Below, in pieces: positions 38,285 to 50,499 of a DNA stretch of 64,000 bases (its first letter is position 1; each line of letters begins with the position of its first letter). The notes under the pieces were generated by a model. That model did no database searches and was not told the origin of the DNA. It saw only the letters and a list, made by a program, of their open reading frames with translations. The stretch spans positions 41,107 to 105,106 of the forward strand of contig NZ_CDDD01000019.1 of assembly GCF_000820165.1 (NCBI RefSeq), given 5' to 3'. Position numbers and translations under genes: made by a program. The DNA is from Aeromonas taiwanensis (GTDB taxonomy: Bacteria; Pseudomonadota; Gammaproteobacteria; Enterobacterales; Aeromonadaceae).

Positions 38285-39778
38285 CTAGGGCGTGATGATC
38301 TGCTTGACCACCTCGGCGATGATGGCGGGACGCTCTGCCGGGGCGGCCGGTTCGCTGCTGTCGTCTTCATCCAGCTCCTCGCGGCGGTGGGCCTTCTGCT
38401 GTTCGTTGTCGAGCCAGAGCAGACTCTGGTAGTACTGGCGCACGTTGTTGACATAGTTGCGCGCCTCGCCGCCACGGGCATAGCCGTAGCGCACCTTGCG
38501 ATGCCAGCGTGCCTGTTGCAGCAGGGGCAGCACTTCTTTCACGTCGCTCCAGGCATCCGGATTCTTGCCAAGCTGCTTGGTCAGGCGCCGCGCATCCATC
38601 ATGTGGCCGTAGCCGATGTTGTAGGCGGTGAGGGCGAACCACACCTTCTCGTCCGCCGGCACCGAGTCCGGCACCTTATCCATCATCTCCTCTAGATAGC
38701 GGGCACCGCCCTTGATGCTCTCCTCCGGATGGGTCCGGTCGCTGATCCCCATCGCCTTGGCAGTGGGCTCGGTCAGCATCATCATGCCGCGCACCCCGGT
38801 GTAGGAGCGGGCCTGGGGGTCCCAGTGGGACTCCTGATAGCTGATGGCGGCCAGCAGCCGCCAGTCTATCTCTCGGGCGTGGGTCTGGAACATCGCCTGG
38901 TACTTGGGCAGCAGACTCTTGGCACGCTTGAGGAAGGTGCGGGTGTCGACGAAATCGAAGTTCTGCACGTGGCCGAAGTACTTCTCGTCCAGCTTGGCGA
39001 TGGCGCCATCCATGAAGCGCTGGCCGAAGAAATCGATGATGCTGGCGTAGAGGCTGTCATCGGGCACCTTGGTCATGGCCCAGGCCACGGTCTGCTTGCT
39101 GGCCAGGGTCAGCCCCTCGGTGAGCTCGGGATAGTAGCGCTGGGTACGGGCCAGTATGGTGTCCTGCACCACCGTGTAGTCCACCTCGCCGTCGGCCACC
39201 TGCTTGAGCAGTTCCTCCACGTCCGCGTCCCGGTTGGTGCGCCAGTTGAGGTTGGGGTACTGCTTGGCCAGCTCCCTCATCAGATCTTCGCCGGTGGAGC
39301 CCGCCGGCACGACGATGCTGCCCTTGATGTCCCCCAGCCCTTTGGGCCTGGGAGAGCCGTTGCGGTAGACCAGCTTGGGAGAGACCTGGTAGAAGCCGGG
39401 GCCGAAGCGAAACAGCTTGCGGCGCTCCGGGGTCACGACGATGGCAGCGGCGGCGAGATCCAGCTTGCCCTTTTGCAGCTGTTCGACCAGCTCGGCGGTG
39501 CTGTAGGCCGGCACTATGGTCAGCTTGACCCCCAGCCAGTCGGCGTAGAGCTGCGCCAGTTCATAGTCGAAGCCCTGGGCGACGTCATCACGCTGGTAGT
39601 AGGAGGTGGGGCCATAGAGGGTGCCGACCCGGATCTCGCCCCGTTGGCGGATCTGTTCCAGCTGGCTGGAGGGGGTATGGAAGTCGCAACCGGCCAGGGC
39701 CAGCGTCAACATCATCCCGATAAACAGTCGAAAAATGCAGCGCAAGTAGGTGAGTACCCTTGTTGAAAAAATCGGCAT
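38285..39778 (-). CDS. mltF: Membrane-bound lytic murein transglycosylase F
   Basis: 497 residues (E. coli 518). N-terminal periplasmic binding-type domain (SBP_bac_3, about 45-270; RQRGEIRVGTLYGPTSYY) fused to a C-terminal lytic transglycosylase domain with the catalytic glutamate in AISYQESHWDP and the AYNIGYGHMMDAR segment. It cleaves peptidoglycan with 1,6-anhydro ring formation. The signal region ends in TLALAGC, so it should be a lipoprotein (Cys near residue 30). The C-terminal tail is acidic and low-complexity. It is divergent from purL, as in E. coli. Confidence 0.94.
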   Translation of the reverse strand: MPIFSTRVLTYLRCIFRLFIGMMLTLALAGCDFHTPSSQLEQIRQRGEIRVGTLYGPTSYYQRDDVAQGFDYELAQLYADWLGVKLTIVPAYSTAELVEQLQKGKLDLAAAAIVVTPERRKLFRFGPGFYQVSPKLVYRNGSPRPKGLGDIKGSIVVPAGSTGEDLMRELAKQYPNLNWRTNRDADVEELLKQVADGEVDYTVVQDTILARTQRYYPELTEGLTLASKQTVAWAMTKVPDDSLYASIIDFFGQRFMDGAIAKLDEKYFGHVQNFDFVDTRTFLKRAKSLLPKYQAMFQTHAREIDWRLLAAISYQESHWDPQARSYTGVRGMMMLTEPTAKAMGISDRTHPEESIKGGARYLEEMMDKVPDSVPADEKVWFALTAYNIGYGHMMDARRLTKQLGKNPDAWSDVKEVLPLLQQARWHRKVRYGYARGGEARNYVNNVRQYYQSLLWLDNEQQKAHRREELDEDDSSEPAAPAERPAIIAEVVKQIITP

Positions 39779-39839
39779 TTGTCAAAAGAGAGGCCCCTTT
39801 ATACCAGAGAGTCCGGAGGGAGTCACATCGTGGGAGATG

Positions 39840-39855
39840 AGAAAAACGTTTGTTC
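39840..39855. promoter_or_regulatory. PurR-like box of purL
   Basis: The palindromic centre AAACGTTT of the PurR operator is present, with about 10 of 16 consensus positions matching overall. It overlaps the -35 element of the purL promoter, the position expected for repression. Confidence 0.5.
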
Positions 39856-39878
39856 GTGCTGGGGCTGATCCCTATAAT
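39850..39878 (+). promoter_or_regulatory. Promoter of purL
   Basis: TTGTTC and a perfect TATAAT with exact 17-base spacing, 49 bases before the purL ATG. Confidence 0.75.
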
Positions 39879-39927
39879 ACGCGCGTCTCAAATCCCCCCA
39901 CACTCTAAAACTTGGTGAGAAAGGTAT

Positions 39928-42900
39928 ATGGAAATCTTGCGTGGTGCCCCAGCACTGTCTGAGTTTCGTGTCCACAAGCTGCTGCAGAGCTGCGCACAGA
40001 GAGGAGTAGAGATAGCAAGCGTCTATGCCGAATACGTGCATTTTGCCGAGCTGACGAGCCCGCTGTCGCCCCCGGAGCGAGCGACCCTGGGCCAGCTGCT
40101 GCGCTACGGCCCAACCATCCCGGAACACACCCCCAGCGGTCAGCTGTTCCTCGTTACCCCCCGCCCCGGCACTATCTCCCCCTGGTCTTCCAAAGCAACC
40201 GACATCGCACACAACTGCGGCCTGAAACAGGTCAAACGGCTGGAGCGCGGCATTGCCTATTACGTGCAGGCCAAGGGTGAGCTGAGCGCTGCCCAGCGCG
40301 CCGATGTGGCTGCCCTGCTGCACGATCGCATGATGGAAGTGGTGTTCGGCGAGATGAACGAGGCCGCCGCCCTGTTTGCCCACCACGAGCCCCGTCCCTT
40401 TACCCAGGTGGACGTGCTGGGTGGCGGTCGCGCCGCCCTGGTCGAGGCCAACGTGGCTCTGGGTCTGGCCCTGGCGGACGACGAGATTGACTATCTGGTG
40501 ACGAACTTCACCAAGCTTGGTCGCAACCCCAACGACATCGAGCTCTACATGTTTGCCCAGGCGAACTCCGAGCACTGCCGTCACAAGATCTTCAACGCCG
40601 ACTGGACCATCGACGGTGAGCAGCAGCCCAAGTCGCTGTTCAAGATGATCAAGAACACCTTCGAGCAGACGCCAGATCATGTCCTGTCTGCCTATAAAGA
40701 CAACGCCGCCGTGATGGAAGGGAGTCAGGGGGGCCGCTTCTTCCCGAGCCCCGCCAGCGGCGAATACCAGTATCACCAGGAGCGCGTCGACATCCTGATG
40801 AAGGTGGAGACCCACAACCACCCGACCGCCATCTCCCCGTTCCCGGGGGCGGCCACCGGCTCCGGCGGCGAAATCCGCGACGAGGGCGCGACAGGCCGTG
40901 GCGCCAAGCCCAAGGCGGGCCTGGTGGGCTTCTCCGTCTCCAACCTGCGCATCCCCGGCTTCGAGCAGCCCTGGGAGCAGGATTTCGGCAAGCCGAGCCG
41001 CATTGTCAGCGCCTTCGACATCATGCAGGAAGGCCCGCTCGGCGGCGCTGCCTTCAACAACGAGTTCGGTCGTCCGGCCATTCTAGGTTACTTCCGCACC
41101 TTCGAAGAGCAGGTGCCGAGCCACAACGGCGTCGAGGTGCGCGGCTACCACAAGCCCATCATGCTGGCAGGCGGCATCGGCAACATCCGCTCCGAGCACG
41201 TCCAGAAGGGCGAGATCCCCGTGGGCGCGGCCCTGATCGTGCTGGGGGGCCCGGCCATGAACATCGGCCTGGGGGGCGGCGCCGCATCAAGCATGGCCTC
41301 CGGCCAGTCTGCCGAGGATCTCGACTTTGCCTCCGTGCAGCGTGACAACCCCGAGATGGAGCGCCGCTGTCAGGAAGTGATCGACCGCTGCTGGCAGCTG
41401 GGGGATGAGAACCCCATCGTCTTCATCCACGACGTGGGGGCCGGTGGCCTCTCCAACGCCATGCCGGAGCTGGTGAGCGACGGCGATCGCGGTGGTCGCT
41501 TCGATTTGCGCGCCATCCCGAACGACGAGCCGGGCATGAGCCCGCTGGAAGTCTGGTGCAACGAGTCCCAGGAGCGTTACGTGCTGGCCGTGGCCCAGGA
41601 CAAGCTGCCCCTGTTCAAGGCCCTGTGCGAGCGCGAACGCGCCCCCTATGCCGTCATCGGCACCGCCACCGAAGAGAAGCACCTGACCCTGTCCGATGCG
41701 CACTTCGACAATCAGCCCATCGATCTGCCGCTGGACGTGCTGCTCGGCAAGGCGCCCAAGATGCACCGCGACGTGCAGAGCCTGCCCGCCCAGGGCAAGG
41801 CGCTGCAACTGGACGGCATCACCTTGAGCGACGCCACCGAGCGCGTGCTGCGTCTGCCGACCGTGGCGGAGAAATCCTTCCTTATCACCATCGGCGATCG
41901 CTCGGTGACGGGCCTGGTCAACCGCGACCAGATGGTCGGCCCCTGGCAGATCCCGGTGGCCGATTGCGCCGTCACCGCCGCCACCTACGACAGCTATCAC
42001 GGCGAAGCCATGTCCATGGGCGAGCGTACCCCGGTGGCGCTGCTGTCTCATGCGGCGTCGGCCCGTATGGCGGTGGCCGAGGCCCTGACCAACCTGGCGC
42101 CGGCCCACATCGGATCGCTCAAGCGGGTCAAGCTCTCCGCCAACTGGATGTCTGCCGCCGGTCACCCGGGGGAAGATGCCGGTCTCTACGAGGCGGTGAA
42201 GGCGGTGGGCGAGGAGCTCTGCCCGGCCCTGGGCATCACCATCCCGGTGGGCAAGGACTCCATGTCCATGAAGACCCGCTGGCAGCAGGACGGGGAGGAG
42301 CACAGCGTCACCTCGCCGCTCTCCCTGCTCATCTCCGCCTTTGCGCGGGTGGAAGACGTGCGCAACACAGTGACGCCGCAGCTGCGCACCGATCTCGGTG
42401 AAACCGACCTCATCCTCATCGATCTTGGCAACGGCAAGCAGCGCCTCGGCGCCTCCGCCCTGGCCCAGGTCTACCGTCAGCTGGGGCAAAGCGCCCCGGA
42501 TCTGGACAACCCGGTCCAGCTCAAGGGCTTCTTCAACGCCATCCAGGCGCTGGTGGCGGATCGCAAGCTGATCGCCTACCACGACCGCTCCGACGGCGGC
42601 CTCTTCGTCACCCTGACCGAGATGGCGTTTGCCGGCCACTGCGGCCTCGACATCCAGCTCGACCGCGTGGGTGGTGACCTGCTGCCGGCCCTGTTCAACG
42701 AGGAGCTGGGTGCCGTCATCCAGGTGCGCCGCGACGACAAGGAAGCGGTGCTGACCCTGCTGGCCGGCCACGGCCTGGCCGCCTGCTCCCATGTGCTGGG
42801 CACGGTGCGCGAAGACGACCTCATCCTGTTCCAGCGTGCCGGCACCGAAGTGTACCGCGCGAGCCGCACCGCCCTTCGCACCATCTGGGGTGAGACCAGC

Positions 42901-43821
42901 TGGCAGATGCAGCGCCTGCGTGACAACCCGGAGTGCGCGGATCAGGAGCACGCCGCCCGCCAGGACGCCACCGACCCGGGCCTGCAGGCACGACTGACCT
43001 ACAACCCGTCCGAGGACGTGGCCGCGCCCTACATCGCCCGCGGGGTCTCCCCCCGTCTGGCGGTGCTGCGCGAGCAGGGGGTCAACTCCCACGTGGAGAT
43101 GGCGGCGGCGTTCGACCGCGCCGGCTTTGCCGCGGTGGACGTGCATATGAGCGACATCCTCAGTGGCCGCATCAAGCTGGAGGAGTTCCAGACCCTGGTG
43201 GCCTGTGGCGGCTTCTCCTACGGTGACGTGCTGGGGGCGGGCGAAGGCTGGGCCAAGTCCATCCTGTTCAACGACAATGCCCGCGAGCAGTTCCAGCGCT
43301 TCTTCGAGCGCGGCGATACCCTCTCCTTGGGCGTGTGCAACGGCTGCCAGATGATGTCCAACCTGCGCACCCTGATCCCGGGGGCCGATCTCTGGCCGCG
43401 CTTCGTGCGCAACCGCTCCGAGCGTTTCGAGGCGCGCTTCAGCCTGGTGGAAGTGCAGGACTCTCCGTCCGCCTTCTTCGCCGGCATGGCGGGCTCCGTG
43501 ATGCCGATTGCCGTCTCCCACGGGGAAGGGCGCGTGGAAGTGCGCGACGGCGCTCACCTGGATGCGCTGCAACAGAGCGGTCTGGTGGGCCTGCGTTTCG
43601 TGGACAACCGCGGCAACGTGACCGAGCAGTACCCGGCCAACCCGAACGGCGCACCGGCGGGCATCACTGCGGTGACCACCACGGACGGTCGCGCCACCAT
43701 CATGATGCCGCACCCGGAGCGGGTGTTCCGCACCGTGGCGAACTCCTGGCACCCGGACAACTGGGGCGAGGATGGCGCCTGGATGCGCATGTTCAGAAAC
43801 GCCCGGGTGCGCCTGGGTTAA
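39928..43821 (+). CDS. purL: Phosphoribosylformylglycinamidine synthase
   Basis: 1297 residues (E. coli 1295), the large single-chain form. It converts FGAR and glutamine to FGAM in purine synthesis. The N-terminal PurS-like region, two AIRS-like ATP domains ([23 protein letters not shown], shortened: [10 protein letters not shown] at about 292) and a C-terminal glutaminase domain are present. The glutaminase nucleophile is in [13 protein letters not shown] near residue 1137, and the catalytic His/Glu pair is in MPHPERVF. It is monocistronic, with a promoter overlapped by a PurR-like box and a terminator after the stop. Confidence 0.97.
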   Translation: MEILRGAPALSEFRVHKLLQSCAQRGVEIASVYAEYVHFAELTSPLSPPERATLGQLLRYGPTIPEHTPSGQLFLVTPRPGTISPWSSKATDIAHNCGLKQVKRLERGIAYYVQAKGELSAAQRADVAALLHDRMMEVVFGEMNEAAALFAHHEPRPFTQVDVLGGGRAALVEANVALGLALADDEIDYLVTNFTKLGRNPNDIELYMFAQANSEHCRHKIFNADWTIDGEQQPKSLFKMIKNTFEQTPDHVLSAYKDNAAVMEGSQGGRFFPSPASGEYQYHQERVDILMKVETHNHPTAISPFPGAATGSGGEIRDEGATGRGAKPKAGLVGFSVSNLRIPGFEQPWEQDFGKPSRIVSAFDIMQEGPLGGAAFNNEFGRPAILGYFRTFEEQVPSHNGVEVRGYHKPIMLAGGIGNIRSEHVQKGEIPVGAALIVLGGPAMNIGLGGGAASSMASGQSAEDLDFASVQRDNPEMERRCQEVIDRCWQLGDENPIVFIHDVGAGGLSNAMPELVSDGDRGGRFDLRAIPNDEPGMSPLEVWCNESQERYVLAVAQDKLPLFKALCERERAPYAVIGTATEEKHLTLSDAHFDNQPIDLPLDVLLGKAPKMHRDVQSLPAQGKALQLDGITLSDATERVLRLPTVAEKSFLITIGDRSVTGLVNRDQMVGPWQIPVADCAVTAATYDSYHGEAMSMGERTPVALLSHAASARMAVAEALTNLAPAHIGSLKRVKLSANWMSAAGHPGEDAGLYEAVKAVGEELCPALGITIPVGKDSMSMKTRWQQDGEEHSVTSPLSLLISAFARVEDVRNTVTPQLRTDLGETDLILIDLGNGKQRLGASALAQVYRQLGQSAPDLDNPVQLKGFFNAIQALVADRKLIAYHDRSDGGLFVTLTEMAFAGHCGLDIQLDRVGGDLLPALFNEELGAVIQVRRDDKEAVLTLLAGHGLAACSHVLGTVREDDLILFQRAGTEVYRASRTALRTIWGETSWQMQRLRDNPECADQEHAARQDATDPGLQARLTYNPSEDVAAPYIARGVSPRLAVLREQGVNSHVEMAAAFDRAGFAAVDVHMSDILSGRIKLEEFQTLVACGGFSYGDVLGAGEGWAKSILFNDNAREQFQRFFERGDTLSLGVCNGCQMMSNLRTLIPGADLWPRFVRNRSERFEARFSLVEVQDSPSAFFAGMAGSVMPIAVSHGEGRVEVRDGAHLDALQQSGLVGLRFVDNRGNVTEQYPANPNGAPAGITAVTTTDGRATIMMPHPERVFRTVANSWHPDNWGEDGAWMRMFRNARVRLG

Positions 43822-43850
43822 TCCCGCGCGTACTTGAGCTCCGAATCAGA

Positions 43851-43875
43851 ACCGGCCCCCGTGGCCGGTTTTTTT
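43851..43875 (+). terminator. Terminator of purL
   Basis: ACCGGCC/GGCCGGT stem with a seven-T tail. Confidence 0.9.
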
Positions 43876-44024
43876 ATGGGCGGGTGGGGCACTCTTCAAT
43901 CCTGTGAGCCGATGGCCGGAGGCAGATGCACACTGGTCAGAGCAATACGGGAAGCGGGCTAAGAGGGGAGGGGGCAGGCACCCTGATCCGGGCTGCCCCC
44001 GGGGAGCAGTATCCCGGGAGATAA

Positions 44025-44051
44025 AAAAACCGGCCTCAGGGGCCGGTTTTT
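44025..44051. terminator. Terminator of the nuo operon
   Basis: AAAAACCGGCC/GGCCGGTTTTT, 11-bp stem with a 5-base loop, 17 bases beyond the nuoN stop. It can work in both directions. Confidence 0.9.
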
Positions 44052-44067
44052 GTTGTGTGCCAGGGGC

Positions 44068-45531
44068 TTAACGCAGCACCACGTGCTGAAAGCCCTGCAC
44101 CAGGCTGATGACAGGCTGGGGATAGATGCCGAGCGCTACCACCAGGATGGCGGAGAGCAGTACCACCAGGCCCCCGGAGGAGAAGGCCCAGTCGGCCGTG
44201 GCATCGCGCAGTTGCATGCCGGGCTCGCGCAGGTAGAGGGTGACCATGACCCGCAGGTAGTAGTAGAGCCCCAGGGCACTGCCGAGCACGATGGCGCCAC
44301 TGAGCCACCACAGCTTGGCATCCACGGTGACGCCGATGAGGTAGAACTTGCCGATGAAGCCCAGCGTCATGGGGATGCCCGCGAGGGAGAGCATCATCAC
44401 CGTCATCACCGCCGTCAGATAGGGGCGCTTCCAGAACAGGCCGCGATAGCTGTGCAGGGAGTCCGCATCCTTGCCGCGATAGGGGCTGGACATCATGCTG
44501 ATGACGCCGAAGGCCCCCAGGCTGGTGAAGAGGTACATCAGCAGATAGACGCCGGCCGCTTCCACCGGCATCTCGCCGAGGCGACTCGCCACCACCACCG
44601 CCAGCAGGTAGCCGAAGTGGGAGATGGAGGAGTAACCCATCATCCGCTTGATGTTGGTCTGGATCAGTGCCAGGAGGTTGCCGACCACGATGGAGATGAC
44701 CGCCATGGCCGCCAGCAGCCAGTGGATCATGGGATCCGAGGTGGCCGGCACCGCCAGGTAGAAGCGCAGCAGCACGCAGAACACGGCGATCTTGCTCACG
44801 GTGGCGAGGAAGGTGGCCACAGGTGCAGGGGCCCCTTCGTAGACGTCCGGGGTCCAGAGGTGGAAGGGGGCGAGGGAGAGCTTGAAGGCGAAACCTACCA
44901 GCATCAGGCCGAAGCCCCCCATCAGCAGCGGGTGGTGGGCCGGGCTCTGGGCCAGGGTCAGGCCGAGATCGCTGAAGCTGAGGCTCCCCGCCTGGGCATA
45001 GAGCAGCGCCATGCCGAACAGCAGGAAGGCGGTGGCGCTGGCGGAGAGCACCATGTACTTGATGCTGGCCTCCAGCGAATGGCGCTCGCGATAGGCATAG
45101 CCCACCAGGCCGAACATGGGCAGGGTCAGCATCTCGATCCCGATAAACAGGGACGCGAGATGGCGGGAGCCCGCCAGCACCAGACCACCGGCAGTGGCGA
45201 TGAGCAGCAGCAGGTAGAACTCTTCCCGGTTGTCCGGGTAGCCCTTGAGCCAGGTGCGGCCGAAGGTACAGGTGGCCAGGGCGCCGATGAGCACCAGCCC
45301 CATGTAGAAGACCGCATAGCTGTCCACTTGCAGCAGGGGCGTGACCCCCTGATCCCCCTGGGCCATCACGACGGGCAGGGAGAAGAGCGCCAGGTTGAGG
45401 CCGGCAATGGTCACCACGAAGGCGGTGTCGTCGCAGCGCTTCCAGGCGATGGCCAGCATCAGGGCCACCATGGCCCCTGTGGTCAGCAGCAGGGGCAGCA
45501 GGGCCAGCAGTTGAGAAGCAGTAAACGTCAT
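44068..45531 (-). CDS. nuoN: NADH-quinone oxidoreductase subunit N
   Basis: 487 residues (E. coli 485). An antiporter-like, proton-pumping membrane subunit of complex I with about 14 transmembrane helices across its length. [18 protein letters not shown] contains the conserved TM5 glutamate, and [20 protein letters not shown] the TM7 lysine region. The ATG at 45531 ([15 protein letters not shown]) is the family start although the frame is open 75 bases further up. It is the last gene of nuoA-N. Confidence 0.96.
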   Translation of the reverse strand: MTFTASQLLALLPLLLTTGAMVALMLAIAWKRCDDTAFVVTIAGLNLALFSLPVVMAQGDQGVTPLLQVDSYAVFYMGLVLIGALATCTFGRTWLKGYPDNREEFYLLLLIATAGGLVLAGSRHLASLFIGIEMLTLPMFGLVGYAYRERHSLEASIKYMVLSASATAFLLFGMALLYAQAGSLSFSDLGLTLAQSPAHHPLLMGGFGLMLVGFAFKLSLAPFHLWTPDVYEGAPAPVATFLATVSKIAVFCVLLRFYLAVPATSDPMIHWLLAAMAVISIVVGNLLALIQTNIKRMMGYSSISHFGYLLAVVVASRLGEMPVEAAGVYLLMYLFTSLGAFGVISMMSSPYRGKDADSLHSYRGLFWKRPYLTAVMTVMMLSLAGIPMTLGFIGKFYLIGVTVDAKLWWLSGAIVLGSALGLYYYLRVMVTLYLREPGMQLRDATADWAFSSGGLVVLLSAILVVALGIYPQPVISLVQGFQHVVLR

Positions 45532-45574
45532 GACAGGGCTCCCGACATGGACATGGAAGGCGAAAGAGAAAGCA

Positions 45575-47092
45575 TCATTGCAGCGCTCCCGTGTCTGGCA
45601 GCGCATACCAGTGCAGCACGCTCAGGAGACTGCTGCTGGCGGTATCCAGCACCGGCTGGGGATAGAGGCCGAGCAGCACCAGGAGGCCGGCGATGGTCAG
45701 CATCATGGCCAGTTCCCGCTTGTCCAGCCCCTTGAGCACGCTCTCCTCCTTGGGGGTACCGAAGCAGGCGCGCTGCAGCATGATGAGGGAGTAGACCGAT
45801 GCCAGCACCAGGCCGAAGGTGGCGATGACGGTCATGATGGGGGCCACCTGGAAGCTGCCGATGAGGATCAGGAACTCGCCGACGAAGTTGCCGGTGCCCG
45901 GCATCCCGAGGGAGGCCACAGAGAAGAACAGCATGACGCCGGGCAGGTAGCGCAGGCGTCCCCAGAGGCCGCCCATCTGGCGCAGGTCCCGGGTGTGCAG
46001 GCGCTCGTAGAGCTGGCCGCACAGGATGAAGAGGCCGGCGGCGGAGAGACCGTGGGCGATCATCTGCACCACGGCACCCTGCAGGGCGAGCTCGCTGCCG
46101 GAATAGATGGCGATCATCACGAAGCCCATGTGGGAGATGCTGGTGTAGGCCACCAGCCGCTTGATGTCGGTCTGGGCGAACGCCAGCAGGGCGCCGTAGA
46201 CGATGCCGATGAGGCCGAGGCCCATGGCGTAGGGAGCGAACTCGGCGGAGGCCTCGGGGAACAGCGGCAGGGTGAAGCGCAGCAGGCCGTAGGCGGCGGT
46301 CTTGAGCAGGATGCCAGCGAGATCCACGGAGCCTGCGGTGGGCGCCTGGCTGTGGGCGTCAGGCAGCCAGCCGTGCAGGGGCACCAGGGGCATCTTGACC
46401 GCGAAGGCGATGAAGAAGCCCAGCATCAGCAGCCACTGTACCGTGCTGCTCATGGGGGTGTTCAGCAGCTCCTGATAGTTGAAGGTGAAGACGCCGGTGG
46501 CGGCGTGGTGGGTCAGCACCAGGCCCAGGATGGCCACCAGCATGATGAGGCCGCTCGCCTGGGTGTAGATGAAGAACTTGGTGGCGGCGTTGATGCGCGA
46601 CTTGCCGTCGGTGACCGAGTGTCCCCAGAGCGCGATCAGGAAGTACATGGGGACCAGCATCATCTCCCAGAAGAAGAAGAAGAGGAACAGGTCCACCGCC
46701 ATGAAGACGCCGAGCACGCCCCCCAGGATCCACAGCAGGTTCAGGTGGAAGAAGCCGATGCGCTGCACGATCTCCTTCCAGGAACAGAGGATGGCCAGCA
46801 CGCCGATGAAGCTGGTGAGCATCACCATCAGGAGCGACAGGCCGTCCACCGCCAGATGCAATGAGATGCCGAAGCGGGGGATCCAGGGCTGTTGCCACTC
46901 TGCCGCCCAGACGGGCAGGCCGGGGTTGGCCAGGGTGAAGTCACCGCCGAGCCAGATGGCGCTGGAGAGCACCAGGCAGGCGCTCATGGAGGCGAGGGCC
47001 ACCCAGCGGACGAACTGGCCGCCGAGTCGCTCCATCTGCCAGCAGAGCAAGCCGCCGATGAAGGGTATTAACAAGATCCAGAGTAAGGTCAC
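45575..47092 (-). CDS. nuoM: NADH-quinone oxidoreductase subunit M
   Basis: 505 residues (E. coli 509). A second antiporter-like pumping subunit with about 14 helices. [16 protein letters not shown] holds the essential TM5 glutamate and [26 protein letters not shown], quoted in part as [15 protein letters not shown], the TM7 lysine. It is separated from nuoL by 73 bases and from nuoN by 43. Confidence 0.96.
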   Translation of the reverse strand: MTLLWILLIPFIGGLLCWQMERLGGQFVRWVALASMSACLVLSSAIWLGGDFTLANPGLPVWAAEWQQPWIPRFGISLHLAVDGLSLLMVMLTSFIGVLAILCSWKEIVQRIGFFHLNLLWILGGVLGVFMAVDLFLFFFFWEMMLVPMYFLIALWGHSVTDGKSRINAATKFFIYTQASGLIMLVAILGLVLTHHAATGVFTFNYQELLNTPMSSTVQWLLMLGFFIAFAVKMPLVPLHGWLPDAHSQAPTAGSVDLAGILLKTAAYGLLRFTLPLFPEASAEFAPYAMGLGLIGIVYGALLAFAQTDIKRLVAYTSISHMGFVMIAIYSGSELALQGAVVQMIAHGLSAAGLFILCGQLYERLHTRDLRQMGGLWGRLRYLPGVMLFFSVASLGMPGTGNFVGEFLILIGSFQVAPIMTVIATFGLVLASVYSLIMLQRACFGTPKEESVLKGLDKRELAMMLTIAGLLVLLGLYPQPVLDTASSSLLSVLHWYALPDTGALQ

Positions 47093-47165
47093 GATATCAG
47101 CTCTCGTCTATGTTCTGGTCGTTGTGCAGGCCCGCAGGCCTGCGTGAAATTGAAATGCCATGGGA

Positions 47166-49013
47166 TCAACCGAGCAGCAGCAGGGCCAGGATCAGGGCGG
47201 CACCCATCCCCATGGAGGCGGCATACCAGCGCAGCTTGCCGGAGACGGTCCATGCCAGCAGCTGGTGGCCGGCTTGTGCCAGCACGGCGGGCAGATTCAT
47301 CAATCGGTCCAGCGGGTCCTTGCCGAGCAGCCGGGTGGCCAGCAGGTAGGGCTTGACCCAGAGCAGGTCATAGAGCCAGTCAAAGCCCCAGGCGTTGAAC
47401 CAGAGGGTACCCAGCAGACGGCCAGGCCCGCTCTCGGCGATACCCTTCACCAGACGGCGCTCGCCCAGGAACAGGAAGGCGGCCAACGCGATGCCTGCCA
47501 CGGCGATGAGTCCGGAGAGGATCTCCAGGGCATGGCGACCCTCCTCGATCTGATCCCCCGGGCCCGCCGGCAGCACACCGGCCAGCGGCGGCACGATGAG
47601 GGCTCCCACACCGGTGGAGAGCACCAGCAGCACCAGCAGCGGCAGCTGGTGGGCCAGGCCGTGGCCGGCGTGAGCCTCGGTCTGCGCCTTGCCGTGGAAG
47701 GCGATGAAGATGAGGCGGAAGGTGTAGAGGGAGGTCAGGAAGGCCCCGCCCAGACCCGCCCACAGCAGGGCGCTCTGGCCGCTGGCCTGCACCTGCCAGA
47801 GGATGGCGTCCTTGCTGTAGAAGCCGGCGGTCACCAGCGGCAGCGCGGCGAGCGCCGAGCCCCCCACCAGGAAGCAGGCGTAGACCAGGGGCAGACTCTT
47901 GCGCAGGCCCCCCATCTTGAAGATGTTCTGCTCGTGGTGGGTCGCATTGATGACGGCACCGGCGGAGAGGAACAAGAGCGCCTTGAAGAAGGCGTGGGTC
48001 ATCAGGTGGAAGATGGCCCCTTCCCAGGCACCGACCCCCAGGGCCAGGAACATGTAGCCGATCTGGCTCATGGTGGAGTAGGCCAGGATCCGCTTGATGT
48101 CGGTCTGCACCAAGGCGGCGAAGCCTGCCAGCACCAGGGTCACGGCACCTACGACGGCCACCAGATGCAGGATCTCGGGGGCGAGCAGGAAGAGACCGTG
48201 GGTACGGGCGATGAGGTAGACCCCCGCCGTCACCATGGTGGCCGCGTGGATCAACGCCGAGACCGGGGTCGGACCCGCCATGGCATCCGCCAGCCAGGTC
48301 TGCAGCGGCAGCTGGGCGGACTTGCCGACCGCGCCGCCGAGCAGCATCAGGCAGGCGAACGACAGGGCAGGGGAGCCGTCGGCAAACATCGCCGGGGCCC
48401 TTACCAGCAGCTCGTGGATGTTGAGGGTGCCGAGTTCGCGATAGAGCACGAAGAGCCCGATGGCGAGGAAGACGTCACCGACCCGGGTCACCACGAACGC
48501 CTTGAGGGCGGCCGCCCCGTTGGCGGGGTTGCGGTAGTAGAAGCCGATCAGCAGGTAGCTGCACAGGCCCACCCCTTCCCACCCCAGGTAGACGAACAGC
48601 AGATCGTCTGCCAGCACCAGGAACAGCATGCTGGCGATGAAGAGGTTGGTGTAGGTGAAGAAGCGGGAGTAACCCTCTTCCCCGCGCATGTACCAGGAGG
48701 CGAACAGGTGGATGAAGAAGCCCACCCCGGTCACCACCCCCAGCATGGTGAGCGACAGCCCGTCCAGGGAGAGGCGGAAGGCGGGCTGGAACTCGCCCAC
48801 CGTCATCCACTGCCACAGGGTCTGGGTATAGACGCCGCCTTTCGGCATGGTGTTGAGGAAATCGATGCCGACCCAGAGGGTAGTCAGGGCCGACAGGCCT
48901 ATGCTGCCGACGCCGATGAGCGCAGAGGTGCGCTCACCGAGGCGGCCGAGGGAGAAGGCCAGCAGCAACCATCCCAACAGAGGGAACAGAAAAGTCAGAT
49001 ATAGGAGGCTCAT
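47166..49013 (-). CDS. nuoL: NADH-quinone oxidoreductase subunit L
   Basis: 615 residues (E. coli 613). The distal pumping subunit, with about 16 helices and the long lateral helix near the C-terminus (about 520-600). [19 protein letters not shown] carries the conserved glutamate; [20 protein letters not shown] the conserved lysine. Its ATG overlaps the nuoK stop by 4 bases (ATGA). Confidence 0.96.
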   Translation of the reverse strand: MSLLYLTFLFPLLGWLLLAFSLGRLGERTSALIGVGSIGLSALTTLWVGIDFLNTMPKGGVYTQTLWQWMTVGEFQPAFRLSLDGLSLTMLGVVTGVGFFIHLFASWYMRGEEGYSRFFTYTNLFIASMLFLVLADDLLFVYLGWEGVGLCSYLLIGFYYRNPANGAAALKAFVVTRVGDVFLAIGLFVLYRELGTLNIHELLVRAPAMFADGSPALSFACLMLLGGAVGKSAQLPLQTWLADAMAGPTPVSALIHAATMVTAGVYLIARTHGLFLLAPEILHLVAVVGAVTLVLAGFAALVQTDIKRILAYSTMSQIGYMFLALGVGAWEGAIFHLMTHAFFKALLFLSAGAVINATHHEQNIFKMGGLRKSLPLVYACFLVGGSALAALPLVTAGFYSKDAILWQVQASGQSALLWAGLGGAFLTSLYTFRLIFIAFHGKAQTEAHAGHGLAHQLPLLVLLVLSTGVGALIVPPLAGVLPAGPGDQIEEGRHALEILSGLIAVAGIALAAFLFLGERRLVKGIAESGPGRLLGTLWFNAWGFDWLYDLLWVKPYLLATRLLGKDPLDRLMNLPAVLAQAGHQLLAWTVSGKLRWYAASMGMGAALILALLLLG

Positions 49014-49318
49014 CCGCGCATCTCGCTCACAGTGTCCACGTTCAGGGTGTGGTAACGACGATAGAGCAGCAGTAACAGGGCGAGGCCGATACTGGCCTCC
49101 GCTGCCGCCAGAGAAATCACCAGTATGTACATGATCTGGCCGTCGGCCTGGGCCCAGCGGCTACCCGCCACCACGAACGCCAGGGCGGACGCGTTCATCA
49201 TGATTTCGATACTCATGAGGATAAACAGTAGGTTGCGGCGTATCAGCAGGCCGCACAAGCCGATGGCGAACAGGATGGCCGCCAGCAGAAGGCCGTGTTC
49301 CATGGGTATTCCACTCAT
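49010..49318 (-). CDS. nuoK: NADH-quinone oxidoreductase subunit K
   Basis: 102 residues (E. coli 100). Three transmembrane helices with the conserved glutamates in [16 protein letters not shown] and [16 protein letters not shown] choose the ATG at 49318 because AAGGAG lies 7 bases upstream; an ATG two codons earlier would have only one base of spacing. The start forms an ATGA overlap with the stop of a 28-codon mini-ORF that repeats the nuoK N-terminus. Confidence 0.95.
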   Translation of the reverse strand: MSGIPMEHGLLLAAILFAIGLCGLLIRRNLLFILMSIEIMMNASALAFVVAGSRWAQADGQIMYILVISLAAAEASIGLALLLLLYRRYHTLNVDTVSEMRG

Positions 49319-49401
49319 CGCCATTCTCCTTGCGCTTGCTGGATGGAAAGGGGGCAGGCCGCCAGCAGCAGGTTATGCATCACCATGGGAATGCCGCTCA
49401 T
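49315..49401 (-). CDS. 28-codon mini-ORF resembling the nuoK N-terminus
   Basis: The ATG at 49401 overlaps the nuoJ stop (ATGA) and its own TGA overlaps the nuoK ATG (ATGA). AAGGAGG lies about 6 bases upstream. The peptide begins [18 protein letters not shown] against [17 protein letters not shown] in NuoK, so it looks like a partial duplication of the nuoK start that has drifted. The rest ([10 protein letters not shown]) is unrelated. It may be a coupling leader, a decayed duplicate or a small protein. It has not been reported to my knowledge, but I cannot search. Confidence 0.6.
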   Translation of the reverse strand: MSGIPMVMHNLLLAACPLSIQQAQGEWR

Positions 49402-49937
49402 TGCTGACCTCCTTCTTGTGTGGTGCGGGGCACCGAGAGCACTTCGCCGCTCTTGTCCTCGCGGCCAAGGTGATAGGCGGTGACCAGACCCGCGAGCAGC
49501 AGGATGGAGGCGAGCTCCACCGCCAGCACATAGGGTCCGAACAGGGCGATGCCGACCTCTTTGGCGCTGACGTCGGTCTGGCCAAGCGTGCCGCCGGTCA
49601 CACCGAGGATGCCGTGGGCCAGGAAGCCCAGCAGGACGAGGGAGAGCAGGGCGGGGCCACCCCAGGTGGTGGGGGTGAGCCACTTCTTCTCCTGATCCTG
49701 GGCGCTCCCCAGGTTCAGCATCATCACCACGAACACGAACAGCACCATGATGGCGCCCGCGTAGACGATCACCTGCAGGGCCCCCGCGAAGGCGGCGCCC
49801 AGGCAGAAGAAGATCATGGCCACGGCGATGAGGGAGATGATGAGATTGAGCAGCGCGTGCATGGGGTTGCTGGTGCTGATCACCCGCAGCGTGCTGTAAA
49901 CGGCGACCAGGGCCGCGGCATAGAATGCCAGTTCCAT
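49398..49937 (-). CDS. nuoJ: NADH-quinone oxidoreductase subunit J
   Basis: 179 residues (E. coli 184). Five predicted transmembrane helices, including the pi-bulge helix region VIVYAGAIMVLFVFVVMMLNL. A cytoplasmic or periplasmic tail follows (HLGREDKSGEVLSVP). It forms part of the quinone-linked proton path. Its stop overlaps the mini-ORF start; nuoI ends 9 bases upstream. Confidence 0.95.
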   Translation of the reverse strand: MELAFYAAALVAVYSTLRVISTSNPMHALLNLIISLIAVAMIFFCLGAAFAGALQVIVYAGAIMVLFVFVVMMLNLGSAQDQEKKWLTPTTWGGPALLSLVLLGFLAHGILGVTGGTLGQTDVSAKEVGIALFGPYVLAVELASILLLAGLVTAYHLGREDKSGEVLSVPRTTQEGGQQ

Positions 49938-49946
49938 GATTGACTC

Positions 49947-50489
<543 letters not shown>

Positions 50490-50499
50490 TGGTGCCTCA

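Noticed and set aside
41287..43752. 821-codon open frame antisense to purL
   Set aside because: Antisense to an intact, fully recognised gene, with a non-protein-like composition rich in His, Gly and Gln.
43876..44024. Possible small gene between the purL and nuo terminators
   Set aside because: No frame with a start signal; only short GC-rich sequence.
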